Source: Glycine soja (taxonomy: Eukaryota > Streptophyta > Magnoliopsida > Fabales > Fabaceae). Taken from it: 64,000 bases of DNA. The stretch is from positions 27,803,476 through 27,867,475 of the forward strand of contig NC_041007.1 of NCBI RefSeq assembly GCF_004193775.1, given 5' to 3'. The notes under the pieces are model-generated. The model was given only the letters and a program-made list of their open reading frames with translations, was not told where the DNA came from and searched no databases. Below are positions 21,200-34,600 of the stretch, in pieces. Made by a program: the position numbers and the translations under genes. Each line of letters starts with the position of its first letter. Position 1 is the stretch's first letter.

Positions 21200-22478
21200 A
21201 AAATGTGTCACATTTTTATAAATAATTCTAGTGACATTAATCACTAATAATTGGAAAATATTTTTTTTCATAAATGATAACTACTAAATAATTGTGAATT
21301 AATAGTAGAAAATTAGTCAAAATTTGGCCTGAAATTAATTATTTAGTAGTTATTTGTGATTAAAAGTTACAAAATTAATTAAATTGAATTTTTGGTTACG
21401 AAAACTGAGGTTACATTAAGCAAAAAGGTAACAGGAAGTGAAGAAAAAGAAGAAGTTTGAAGCAGGCCCAGCCCAACACGCGCGCTAAGCGCGAGCCATG
21501 CGCTAAGTGCGCGATCCAACAGAAACACACGCTAAGCCTGAAGCGCGCTTACGAAGGCCCAAAGCCCACTTCAGCAGCTATAAATAGAGAACCAGTCCAA
21601 GGGAAACAACACACCTCGCCTCAGAGCACTTCTCTCAGCATTCCAAGCCTGAGCTCTCCCTTTTCTCTCTATATTCTTTGTTTTTATTACCCTCATTCTT
21701 TCTTTCACCCCCAGTTGTAAAGCCCTCAATGGCCATGAGTGGCTAATCCCCTAGCTAGGGCCTGGCAGGCCTAAAAAGCCAACGATGTATGGTGTACTTC
21801 AAGAGTTATCAATGCAAAGAGGATTCAATCCAGGTTTTTATGTTCTAATTCTTTTCTTTTAATCTTGCATTTATTTCTTGATTTTCTTTTGGGTTTTATT
21901 CGCTCGGGAGAGGGTATTTCCTAATAAGGGTTTAAGAAGTAATGCATGCATCAGTTTTAGGGGTTATACGCTTGGGAAAGGGTAACACCTAATAGAGCAT
22001 CTTAAGAAAAGGATCATCGGGTTAGTATTGCTAGGCATAGAATGATAACTCAATGCCCACGAATTTAGCAACATCTAGAATTTAACCTTAATGCATTTTA
22101 ATTATTGAATCTTCGCAAAGGCATTTGGGAGATAGGTAGTTAAAATAGGCTTGCCATCGTGAGACATCAGGGGCAAGTAAAATTAATAGATGTGGGTAGA
22201 ACTAATACAATTGCATTGGTAATGAATATCATATTTACATGCATCGTAGGCCAATTGGGTTTGTCTAGTCTTGGCATTTCTATCAATTATTTGTCTAAAC
22301 TATTTGATCTAGTAGTAGCAATCTATTCTTGCGCCTATTCCCGTTTTTACTATTTACTTCTTACTTACAAATTGAAGAGTATTCAATAAAGTGCAATAAA
22401 ATCCTTGTGGAAATGATACTCGGACTTCCGAGAAATACTACTTAGAGCGATTTGGTACACTTGCCAAACACATCAACA
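21200..22478 (+). mobile_element. Gypsy-type LTR abutting the 3' end of the DGK gene
   Basis: The segment has the layout of a long gypsy LTR: GCTAAGCGC words near 21485 and 21535, a TATA box (GCTATAAATAGAG) near 21578, and a U5-like end that reads ACTTAGAGCGATTTGGTACA and finishes CACATCAACA at 22478. No primer-binding site follows, which suggests a solo or truncated LTR. The left boundary is uncertain, because no target duplication was found. The likely lineage (Athila/Calypso-like) is inference. Confidence 0.65.
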
Positions 22479-22698
22479 ATACAGAAAAGGGTGTGTACAC
22501 TTATAGGAAAGAAAGGAAGAAATATAAGATAGAGGGGAAGATAAATATAATATGTAATGTGAAAAAATGAGAGAAATAAAAAAAATATACAAAGTGCAAC
22601 GAGGGTATAAAAAAGTAAGTGAAAAATTTACATTACGTGTAATATGCATACATTGCATGAATAGCGAACTATGGAATAATTAACCTTTGAAGATAGAA
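22479..22698 (-). other. DGK 3' untranslated / downstream region
   Basis: 220 bp between the DGK stop codon and the neighbouring LTR. It is AT-rich. The transcript must end here or run antisense into the LTR. No single poly(A) signal stands out. Confidence 0.5.
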
Positions 22699-25600
22699 TT
22701 ATTCTCCATTAATCATGATTGATTGGAAAGGTTCCCTTTTTATTTCCACAAAAGTGGAGAAGTCCTTGCTCATAGGTTGTTTCCAGGGTTCTCCATCCAT
22801 TTGCATAAATGCATCTTTCCATTCCCCACCTCTAACTTCCAATCGAATAGCTGTTGCCTAAAATTAGACCTCTATAGTCAATTTTACACATACCAAAAGA
22901 TGCTAATGAGTTACCAATTAGAACAAAATCAAAGAAAACTGATTCATGTTAGCAAACGAGCAAAAAGGTTGGTTTCCATTTGTCATATTCAAACTAGCTA
23001 AATGAAATATTAGGTAGTAAATTCAGAACTTTAGGAATATCTATATAGGTCATATTTCCAATAACCAAGGTTTTTCCTATGCAAGAATAGTGCTTTAATT
23101 ACTCCATATAGTAGTCATGGCCCTAGGATATATTAAGGATTGTCTAGCTTATGTGAAAAAGTAAAAAATTGCAAATTTATGTACACAACTTATATATTCC
23201 ATATATGGAAAGTGAAGGCAATAAACTAAAATACATATCTAAAAAAGAAACAATTAGCTCAAAGCAAAAGAGAACTAGAACAATTTTACTGCTATTTAGA
23301 ATCTATCCACTCGAAATCATTATATTTCAAAATTCAAAAAAGCATTAAGGAAATTTTGAGTTCATACATTTTTCAATTTTTGAGTAAAAATTACAACCCA
23401 AATCACAAACAATAAAAGATGTCAAATTAATACGGTACCTGGGCTATATGCTTTGCAGAAATTAGTTCACTCATGACAAATGTTGCATGCCATCCTTGTT
23501 TTAGACCAAATATCTCTAAAAGTCCATCATCAAATTGTGCTTCAATGAAGCCTCTCTAGAAGCACATTAAAAAGAGTCTCACTTATAGATAGTTCAAAAT
23601 TGACAAAAACAAAAATCAAATTTATCAAGCACAATTCACATTCATTTTAAAATTATCATAAATCAATGGATGAATGGGTAATTCCATGAGTTACATGGTC
23701 TACAAACAATATAATCATCAAGCAAATAAGAGAGTGAAAAGAAAAGCATATACAAATTAAATTAAAAAAATGAATTAGATCTCGATATCTAATGGTGATA
23801 TTTGTTATATGGGACTAGCCTTTTGGAAAATTTTGGATTACAATATATTCCATTTTCAATGTATCAATTTTGACATCCCTAACTGATTTAGAAATGTTAC
23901 ACATACCCTTATTTATGATATTTTGGATTCAATTATCACAATAAATCTTTTTCACTTTTGATGTAAATAACACAAACTATAGTAGCATAATAGTGATATA
24001 AAATCCAAATATAGAATACTACATTTATATCTCACATACTAAACCAAGCTCCCTTCTCTTGTGTATTTTTCCCCTATCATTGTAATATAGAATACTTTCA
24101 ACCATTAGATCTCATAGAATTATCAAAGGAAAGAGTATACCTTCTCTAAATACTCAGGTGTCAAATTACCCCATGGATTTCTTCCACTTCCATAACTATG
24201 AAGATTTAGAGCAACTATTGCTCTTACACTGAAAACAAATGACATAACCTTATTTAAAATGAGACAAACCTCTAATGAGACCATAAGAACAAATTTTATC
24301 ACACTAATGTAAGCTATAAGAACTTTGAACTCCGAAAAAAAAAAAAGAGTTTGAACTTTGAATGTGGAAGAAACACATATCCATTGTTGAAAACTAGAAT
24401 ATGGTAAAATCCTAAAGGTAATGATGTCAATTTTGAAACACTACTTAGTATACATGTTAATACATACTTGTGAAATTTATTTGATGAGATATACCTTGTA
24501 GGAACTAGAACCTGCTCCCATTCTGAGCAATTGATCTTTTTGACATGCATCCGCAAAATATTCTTAAGTCCCCTATCGCAAGATTTTTTCATTGAATAGT
24601 TTAGTCACATGGAACTAAATAAATAGTTATTAGGCCATTTAGTAATCCACAAACATAAGCCACATATTATCATAAATCGGGAAAAAATATTATACTTCAC
24701 GTATAGAGACTAAAACTTACTATGGAGACAACTATAAAAATCAAGTAAAATAGTTTAACCTGAAATTAAAACAAGAAATGATCATAGCACAAAATTTTTC
24801 TCTGTACAAATAAATGAAAAAAAAAAGTCTCCCAAAATGTTAGAATTTTTGCAAATGATAAATTTTGTAAACTTGTGTTATGATTCTCTTATAATAATAA
24901 AAGAAATGGGAGGAAATTTTTTTGTTGCACAAGTCATATAATATTTTTCTTATTAAAGAAAATGTGTTTCACAATGTGATCTAAAATAAGAAGCAAAAAC
25001 ATAACTAGAACTTCTTATTTTTCCTAATTTATCCTAAGGAAGGACTACTTTAGTTGAGATATATCTTACCTTAATCCTGGATCACTAGTGCATGGTGTGA
25101 AGAACCATCCTTGAGTACAGGAGTAACCAGAGTATATAATCTACAACCAAAATAAAAAACATATTGATCACAATCCTATATTTATTGGTACAATTGAATC
25201 TATGACATCACTTTTTTCAAAATACTTAATAAAATGATATAAGAATAATGTTGACAAAAAAGACAAATATATAGATCCAAAAAATGACACTGTGAAATTA
25301 ATGATTCTATTGGAAAATAATATAAATAGACAAAAATAATGTAAATAGAGAAACTAAATTTTGTGATTATCATAGTTTGGAAATATAAGACTCTTGTAGT
25401 TAGTGCATTAACTCTATAGAACGGAGCCTCCATTTGACTATTCAAAGAAACAAATTTTATCTCAGTCAAGGTATCTTCTAGTCAATGTAACACCTTAAAT
25501 TATTTTTCTAAAACTTTGCTTCAAAACTATTTTAAATAATAAATATTGTGGAATATGTGTCATTAACTTTTAATTTCTATTTCTAAGTTGGCAAAATATC

Positions 25601-28600
25601 TTATCAATTTTCTTTTTATAAATAAGATGAAATAAAATAAAGTAAAATAAGCATGCTTCTTGGAAAGCGTTAAGTTTTCACATCACAATTAAATTAGTAA
25701 ATATATGAGCGCCAATTTATAATACAAAGCCTTTTTATGTAAATAAAGCAAATAAATAGTGTTACGGTGGAAGAAATTTGGATACAGCCAAAAGTGTTAA
25801 GGTAGTGAAACGATCGATATGCATCTGCTACATGAAAAAATATTTTCAATGAAGATCTCGCCCCTCAAAATACATCAAAATATCAAAAAGGATCTAGGAT
25901 CATAGCAGATCACCACCTGACTAAAAGTACTGAACTATGCCTAAGGTATAGGCACAGGAAAATAATCTATCCTCCTTATCAAATGAAGGCTCTAAATCTC
26001 GTAGAAGCTCGCAATACTCTTCCTCTTCCTCAGGCATCATGTCGACATGATCTCCCTAGTCCTCAGCGACTTGCATGGGACATACTAACTCGAATCTCCA
26101 AACTCATGACATTACCTCTCGCATTAAACCTCATGTGGATCACTACAAATTCTTGAGCATCGTGAGGCCTTTCCATGCCTAAATAAAAATTGATGTCTTC
26201 AAACAACTCCATTTGCCTACGAGACATAAATCCCCAAGGAATCTAGCTATTGTGAAAGTGATAGATGGTGATAGGCGTGACATGTAGTCTATCTACCGGC
26301 ACAATGTGCACCAAAGTATGAAATGTGTAAATTGACGTGTGTGTATCTTGACACGGCCACGCTCTTTTTGTCATCCTACTACGTCAATCTCGTAGAGGGC
26401 ACAACTCCCTCAACATCTCCTGAACTTGAGACTTGTTGGTTGTAGGGGTGATTCCTTCACTCCTTGATTGGGCATTTGTAGTTTAATATTTTTCTATTCT
26501 TCTTAGCTCAATTGAAATCTCTTCGAGTCTTATTTTCTCACCTTAACTCAGTTTTGGTCTAAGGCACATGATTGAGCTTAATTGAGAATTGTAGCTAAAT
26601 TTTAGATTGTGCTTACTTGACCTATCTGCCTTGTGCAAGGCCTAGAGGACATTACAGAACTCCAAATGGAACATGTGAGTAGTTCCTAGAAAGGTAAGAA
26701 AAAGATCTTCAATTTTGTTACAACTAAGGTTTGGCAAATTCTGTCATTTCGAGGGTCAGATTGAGATTGGAAATCAGAACCTCTGCACTTGAAGAATTGT
26801 GTTAGACAAATGGCCTCAGTTATCTTAAAAAGGGTGAATTAATTTTCACTAACAAACTTTTAAACCCCTTCTAAATGATAGGCTCAGAGTGCAGAAGAAG
26901 AAGCAACAATCAATTTAATAATGTTATTTAAACATACAAGACAAAATTGATTGCAATAATAAATGAGATAAGGGAAGAGAGAAATGCAAACTCGATTTAT
27001 ACTGGTTCGGCCACGCCCTGTGCCTATGTCCAGTCCTCAAGCAATCCACTTGAGATTTTCCACTCTCTTTGTAAAAATCCTTTTACAAAGTCTGAACCAC
27101 ACAAGGACAACCCTTCCCTTGTGTTCAAGAATTCTTACAACTTAAGAGACCCTCGGTCCCTTAATTAATCTCTTTGAATAAGAAGAAGAAGAATTCTCTC
27201 TTTAAGAGAAGGATATTACAATTGAAGTTCATGGATGAACTCTTAATCGATTTGCAAGTGTTTGTCCAAGAGTTGTTGAGAAAGCATTTGGCAATGAAGT
27301 TCTCTTGGAAAATCTCTCTCTTACTTTTTGAAGTCAGACACACACATATATATAGGCCCTTCATGCCTTTTCAAAATGGTTTGAAGAGATGTGTCTTTCA
27401 AAAAGCTTTTTCTGAAATTCTTCACTGGTAATCGATTACAGGTTTCTGGTAATCGATTACACAATTATTATTTGAAGGGTCATGAATTTTGAATTTGAAT
27501 TTCAAGAGTTTCGTTATTGGTAACTGATTACATGTTAAAAATTCAAATTCAAAACCCTTTTTAACAACTATTTCTCAAACTTGTCTTCTGGTAATCGATT
27601 ACACTATCTAGTAATCGATTACCAGAGCCTTTCATGTCTTGGAATCACTTTGTTTTGAGGCAAGGCTTGATCTTAAAGTAATCTTGAAGCAAGGCTTTGT
27701 TTGTTGAAGCAATCTTGTATTAATCTTGAAGCAATGCTTATCCTTTGAAGCAGCCTTGTTTGATTCTTCTTTGGCATCATCAAAATCATGTATACATACA
27801 TTCACAAATTGGGTTGCGAGTTTGGGATTTTGTTTTGTGTAATTAGTTTAGTTAGTTACTAACACTCTATATATTGGTGTTAGTTAGTTAGTTAGTGACT
27901 GAGCTTTCTCTTTTCTCTCTTCTCTCTTCTTTTCTCAATTGTTCTCTCCGGATTTAAACCACAATGCATACAGATAAAATAACAATAAACTAATGTGTGT
28001 GTGTGTGTGTGTGTATGTATATATATACATACATATATAACAGAATGTAAATTCATAAGTCACAAATATAATTTGTCGGAGTTCACACTCTTTTGATCTT
28101 ACCATTCACCAATAATAATGATAATAATTATACTTGCATGCATCTCAGAAATTTTATCAACAGAGAATCATCACAATTTTTAGAACAGACATTAGTCATC
28201 AGATCATGCAGTTTATCTCAACAATAATATAGTAGTTAAATCAACAGTTCCAGAAAATAAATAATTCTAAAGTAACTTATTTAGAGGCATGGGTCACAAT
28301 GTTAAGCTATCTACTATCTAAAACTACTCTATTGCTCAGTTTTACAAAGTTCTACTCCTAACTTATTTTCAATGTTCTACATGTTTCGGGAATCGGTTTT
28401 TCATAAATCTTATATGCTACCTTACATTTCACATTTAACAAACTCATTTTTAGGTAAAAACTTTAAGAAAATAAATCCATACATCTAGAACATTTAGTTC
28501 AATTTTGTGACAGATTTCTATTCTACAAAATGTCCTTAAACTTGTTTTATTCATAACTTTTACTAGAAAACTCTTATTTAAGTGAAATTTAAGACTAACC

Positions 28601-31600
28601 CTAAGTTTCAACACCTAAAGAACACATTTTTAACCTTAAAATTTCCATAAAAATGACATATGCTCTAGTTAAACCCAAGGCAGTAGATACGAATATTTAA
28701 ACATCAAAACAACATGCAACGAATCCTAGCTTCCAAAGACAACAAGGTAGGGTTCAAGAAGTGGAAAGACCTCCTTACCTTGAATGAAGTTACACAAAAT
28801 GACTTAGATGAACAAGGAGCATAGGTTCTTGATGTCTTAGACTTCTAAGAATGAAAATTAAATTTTGGAACAAAAAAATAAGAGCCTTGCACGCAAATGA
28901 TAGATAAATAAGAAGAAAAGAGAGGTTTAAGAGCTTCTTACCAAAGCTTTGAGAGAAGAATTCTCAAGAATACTAATATGGAGCTCGGAAGAAGAATAAA
29001 ATGGTATCCTCTCCTCCCTTGAAGGTCTCATGCAAGAGGAAGAAGAATAAGGTTCCCAAGTTTTTGATTTGTGAATGAAATGATGAGTTTATGGCCTAAG
29101 GCTAGTGATAAGCTCAATTGACAAGCATGAATGACCCCTATGATGGCCAAGATTAACGTGCAAAAGGGTGCCATTTATGGGTGTTATTGCTTTTGAAATT
29201 TTAACTAGAAATGGTAAAAACACTTTTTTGACAAAACTGGTAAATCTTATCTTAAACGTCTAGATTAAGGTGCTAACTTCATGGATTGTGCTAATCTCCC
29301 GAGGGATATGTGTTCTTAGAGTAAACCTCACACAAAGACAAATTACACTGTGACTCAATACACAACGTAATTCTTGGGCACATGGAAATCTAGCTTAGAC
29401 AATTTCTATTTCTCTATCAAGCTTCACTAAAATAATTACATACTTATATATACATATGATAAGCATGAAAATAATAATTAAAAACATATAATTGTTTCAA
29501 TTAAATATATACATGCACAGATGACACAACACGAAGTTTTGCCTGTCAACCTGAGTTGTAATTTTTTTTTCAAAGTGTTACAGTCAACCTCATTCAGTGC
29601 ATATTTGTCTTAGTGTTGACTAGGACATCTTTGGCTTGGCCTTAACCAACACATTTTAGGCTTGGTGTTGGTTAATACATCTTTTGTCTGCTCAGCCTAG
29701 ACCAACACACCTTCTGCTTGGCCTTAGTTAGAGCATCCTTTACACAATTTCAACTAGAGTAACTTCAATTAGGCCTTAACCAGAGTATCCTCAACTCAGT
29801 CTCAACCAAAATATCAGCCCCCAACAAGTAATTTCACTCTTATTAATGAAACTAAACTAAATCAAAACAAACAAATTTAATTAGGTCAAATTGTATTCTT
29901 TAAAACCAAACTGACTTGTGAAACATACCTATTAATGGAAAAATGGAAGTAAAACTTTTAATAAATTAAGAACAATTTTAATATGAAAAAATATGGTAGA
30001 TTGACGACGAGTCATTACGTGTTAATTAGATGGTCCGTTGGATATGAAAATTAAAGAAGATGGATAATTATGCATCCATTTAATTATTTCAATCCAATCA
30101 AGAATTTTTTTTAACAATTGGATAGATTGAATTGGACTTTTACAAAGATGCACTAGATAATGGAAAAATGAATTATTAAATTTGTCATCGGAACCCTGAT
30201 AGAACCTAAAAAGAGGTAGCCATGATTTTTGGATGCCCAGTATTGGCCATGCACAAATGAAAATTTAAGAAAAACATTTTTTACTCCAATTTTAGGTGTT
30301 CATCCTTTCAATAACTTGATGTTTTTCATCATCTAATGTTTTATTTCTTTATTTGGCTTGAAGCTTTTGTATTTCCCATTCCAAATGGTTATAGGTTGAA
30401 CAAACCATACATATATGCATGTTCAACATTCGTATAACCTATTATTATGCATTGTCATTTCATATCAATAATTGTTGTCCATTATGTCTTGCTCAAGTCT
30501 CTCTCCCTTAACATTCTCTCTTTCATCCAATATGTGTTTGAGGTTCCTTCATATAAAGCCCTTCAAAGCTAGTGACACTATTTTCTTCTCCATGTATTCT
30601 AACCCAAGGTTGGATGTGATTAATTCCTTAAACACATCAAAGATCAAGTCTCTTTTTTTAACCAATTTTGTTAGTGCTCCCTCTCTCCACTAATAAGTTA
30701 GTTGGAAACAACAATGGCAAATAGATTTTAGATATCAAATTTCAGTACAATGGACAATACATGATGATTTCACTAATGAGGCCAACTTTGCACGTATAAG
30801 ATGAACTCTAGCTAGGTAGTTATGATTAATGTTGAAAATACAACATCATCAAATTTGCCACATATAAAACATATTTTCTCCTCCATATCACATGGGAATT
30901 CATTTAATAACCTTAGTAGAGTCATTAATAAAGGAACTAGAGTGACACACTACCTTTTTAATGGTGTTGCCTTTCTATGGTTTGACTCTAGAATGCTTCA
31001 CCAACTATCATCGAATTTTGGCTTCACACACTTTCTCGTATTGAACATGATTTAGTACACATTACATTAATCCCATCCAAGCCATCCTTAAAGTCCAATT
31101 TGCCTTGACCCTTTTGTTAATTCTTATATGGTTTGTAGGAAACCATTAATAGTTTGTAAGGCTATGTCATTGTTGTAAAAATTGAATTCGACAGATCAAT
31201 TTGATTTGTCAAATCAGGAACCGACCTATCATCCGATCCAAATAGCCCTTAAAAGTGAACTACATTAAAACTAAGTAAAAACCATTGAACCAATTTAAAA
31301 CACTAAAAATCGAACAAAATTTGTAGTTTATGAATTTTCAACAGTTCTAAAATTCACCAGAACAACTTTGCGTAAAATAAATAGTTCAAGAAGATGAGTT
31401 ATGCCTAGGAGAAAAAAAAATGTCAGGGAGATTTACCCCTTTAATTCTTGTGCCAAAGATACAAACTCTTGTGATTATTAGTGGCATAACAATGACAAAG
31501 ACTTTGAAACAAAAAATTATTTCCTCGCTCAAGAGTGTCTCCTCATATCCTTTGCAAGTCTCACCTTTATAAGCCACCATGTGATGTATTTCAATTAAGT

Positions 31601-34600
31601 TTCTTGGCATCTAAAACAGCAAAACAATGTAAAAGGTGTTGCATTTTGAAAACAAAAAGTTAGGATTGTAGTCCATAATTGAGGACAACTAAGTTCCACC
31701 ATCTTAAGATTTCTTATGGCTTTTAGGGTAATTAGAGTGTTGTATGTTGAAATAATTAGATTTGGATGTCAAAGGTGTAACATCCCATTTTTCGTGAATT
31801 AAATTAAAAAGGTTTTTTATTTAAAATAAATAGAGTTAAAAAAAATAATGAGGCTTTTGTAATTAAATAAATAAGGAGAAATAATTTTATTAATTAAAAT
31901 AATGGTTTGAGAAAAAAAGTATTTTATTTATTCATTTAATAGGGAATAAAATAGAGTTCTTTTTTATAAAATAATAAAAATAAATAAATAGAGTAAATAA
32001 AAAGTTGTAAGTACTCTAGCTATAAATAGAGACGTGCTAGGTTAGTTTTCACACCAACGATGCCTCCTCTTACTCTCAATTTTGTTTTTCCCTCTCCTCC
32101 TCCCAAAACCCTCTCTTTTTCCCGTATACCACCAAACTTATTTCAGAAAAATGACGATCTCGGACTCATTAACCGTTGGATCATCGTGAAATTTAAGCAC
32201 TAGGTTTGAATCTCAATTAAGAGCCTTCTCACCATTGGTAATTAGGAAAAGATGTCGGAACTGATAGAAATACCCTTCGCATTGTAACTTTTTCTTTTCC
32301 GTAGAAACCCAGAACTGTCTCGGTAAAATTACGATCTCAAACTTGATAACCGTTGGATTGTTGTTAAATTTTAATATGTGATTCAAGATTTAATTCCGCA
32401 CACCTTCACCGTTGGGATTTATGAAAAACTTCCTGTGAACGGAGAAAGAGGCATCGCACGTAGGATCATGGAATGGAGGCTTCAATCCCTTCTCCTTCTC
32501 TCTAATGTTTTGGAATCCTAACAAAGCAACCGGAGGAGGAGTTCTAGAGAATACCAAAAATGCCACAATTGATAACGAAGAATGCCTGATTGACTACATC
32601 GAGGTAAGGGATGAGTTATTCACAATTGGGGATTAGTGATAACATGTGTAGGGATCCTTAGAGTATCAATTGGAATAAGTTTTTGGGTGTTTTCGTAATT
32701 TTTTATTTTATCCTTATAATTATAACTATGAATTATATATTTTTGATGAACCAGTTGATGTCCCAATGAGAAATTGTTATGAAATTGATGTGTTCTTGTG
32801 TTGAATGTGAACCCTTAAAAAAATTGAGCTCTTTTTATTAACGTGAATTATATTCTAAATAATATTATGCAATGACTTATTTTATACAAATTATTATCTT
32901 GTTCTAATTTTTTTCCATGATGATGATTAACATGTTATGTGTATATATTTATTGTAATACTAAAATAATGTAGCTTGATTTACTATATATATATATATAT
33001 ATATGTTTTGTGTCATGCAAATATGATTACTATGTGATGTATATATGAGTATTAAGGTGTAATAAATTATTATAATGATATTATAATATTATTATGGAGA
33101 TTGAGTAGTACAAAGTGGAATGTGTCAATTTGCGAGATACATGTAAACATGAGATGATTGATTGTGACATTATGAGATGTTAAATTATGGGCATGATATT
33201 TGGTTGTGAATAAGTGTGTGTGTTTAACACTTATGTGACAATATTTATGTTGTGAGTTGTTAATTATACAATAACTCGACTAGTATTGATATTGAGAAAA
33301 TGTTTATGTGCAGTGTTTAAGAGAAAGTGTAGGTTTTCTATTTAGGAACCAATGTTAAATTGTAGCGCAATGTGTTGAACGTGTTTAAAACACGAGTGTG
33401 AGGTCGTGGGTATTGTATAATTCATGAGCAGTGTCTATAAATTGAATTTGTGATGAATTGTGGAATAACATGTTTCTTTGAGATTATAATATTGTTATTG
33501 AGATTGAGTATAAGTGCAAAGTTGAATATGTGTTGATCTGTGATATACATGTAAACATGTGATGGTGGATTGCGACATTATGAGATGTGAAATTGTGAAC
33601 AAGTTTTAGTTGTGAATAAGTGTGTGGTTAAGACTTGATGTGACATTACTTGTGTTGTGAGCTGTGAATTATACAATAACCCGACCAGTGTTATCTTGAG
33701 AAAAGTGTTTATGCGCAGTGTTAAAGAAAAAATGTAGGTTTCCTATTTAGGAACCAGTGTTAAAGAGAAAGTATAGGTTTCCTATTTAGGAACCAGTGTT
33801 AAATTGTAGCGCAATGTGTTAAACATGTTTAAAACACGAGTGTGAGGTCGTGGGTATTGTATAATTCATGAGCAGTGTCTGCATGCAAAAAAAATTATTT
33901 TAGGGATTGGACCTGAATCAGGAGGGAGAGGCCCTGACGGACTCTTCGGAGTGTAGGTCTTGGGGGTAAATACACCCGATTTGAGTGCTCCTTTAAGCCT
34001 GTGCCGATCCCACATGGTTGGAGCATTATCATAAAACAGCGTGACCCTAACTGGTCTCCCTATGATTTTACTTAGTGAGAGTAACCTGACATACCCATGT
34101 TGTGGTGTGTCTTGTTATGTACTCCTAAGTGCCCCAGGGTGGTTTTTCACTAACATGGCACCACATTGCATATAGGCTTGAGTCTTAGCATAACTGTTGC
34201 ATATGCTTGCTAATTGTTTATTATGAAATTGATGTGTTATTATGTCTTGATCGGAGTGTGTGATTCATGTGTAATGTGATTGATGATTGAAAAGTGAATT
34301 TTAAATGACAAAGTGGTGGAATTACGTGAGTTATGTTTGAGTAAGTTGTATCTCATTTATATGATATGTATATCTAGTTGTCTTGTTTCTCTATTAGTTA
34401 AGAATGTGATAACCCACTCCCTGTGTGTTGTTTGTGTTTGGATCCTCTGATGGTCTTGAACTTTGTGTTCGGAGAAGTAGATGACTAGGTGAATTGCTTT
34501 AAGGAACCTTGTGATGAAGGATGTCGAGACACAATGCTCTGATAGGATGTGACATTGGGGTATAGGTTTCTATATTAATTGTATGAAGTCTTAGGCAGCC

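Noticed and set aside
27825..29582. Complete solo LTR ending at 29582 (TGTAACACTTTG on the minus strand)
   Set aside because: Only one plausible end was found, with no partner TG...CA end and no 5-bp duplication, so it is listed only as possible debris.
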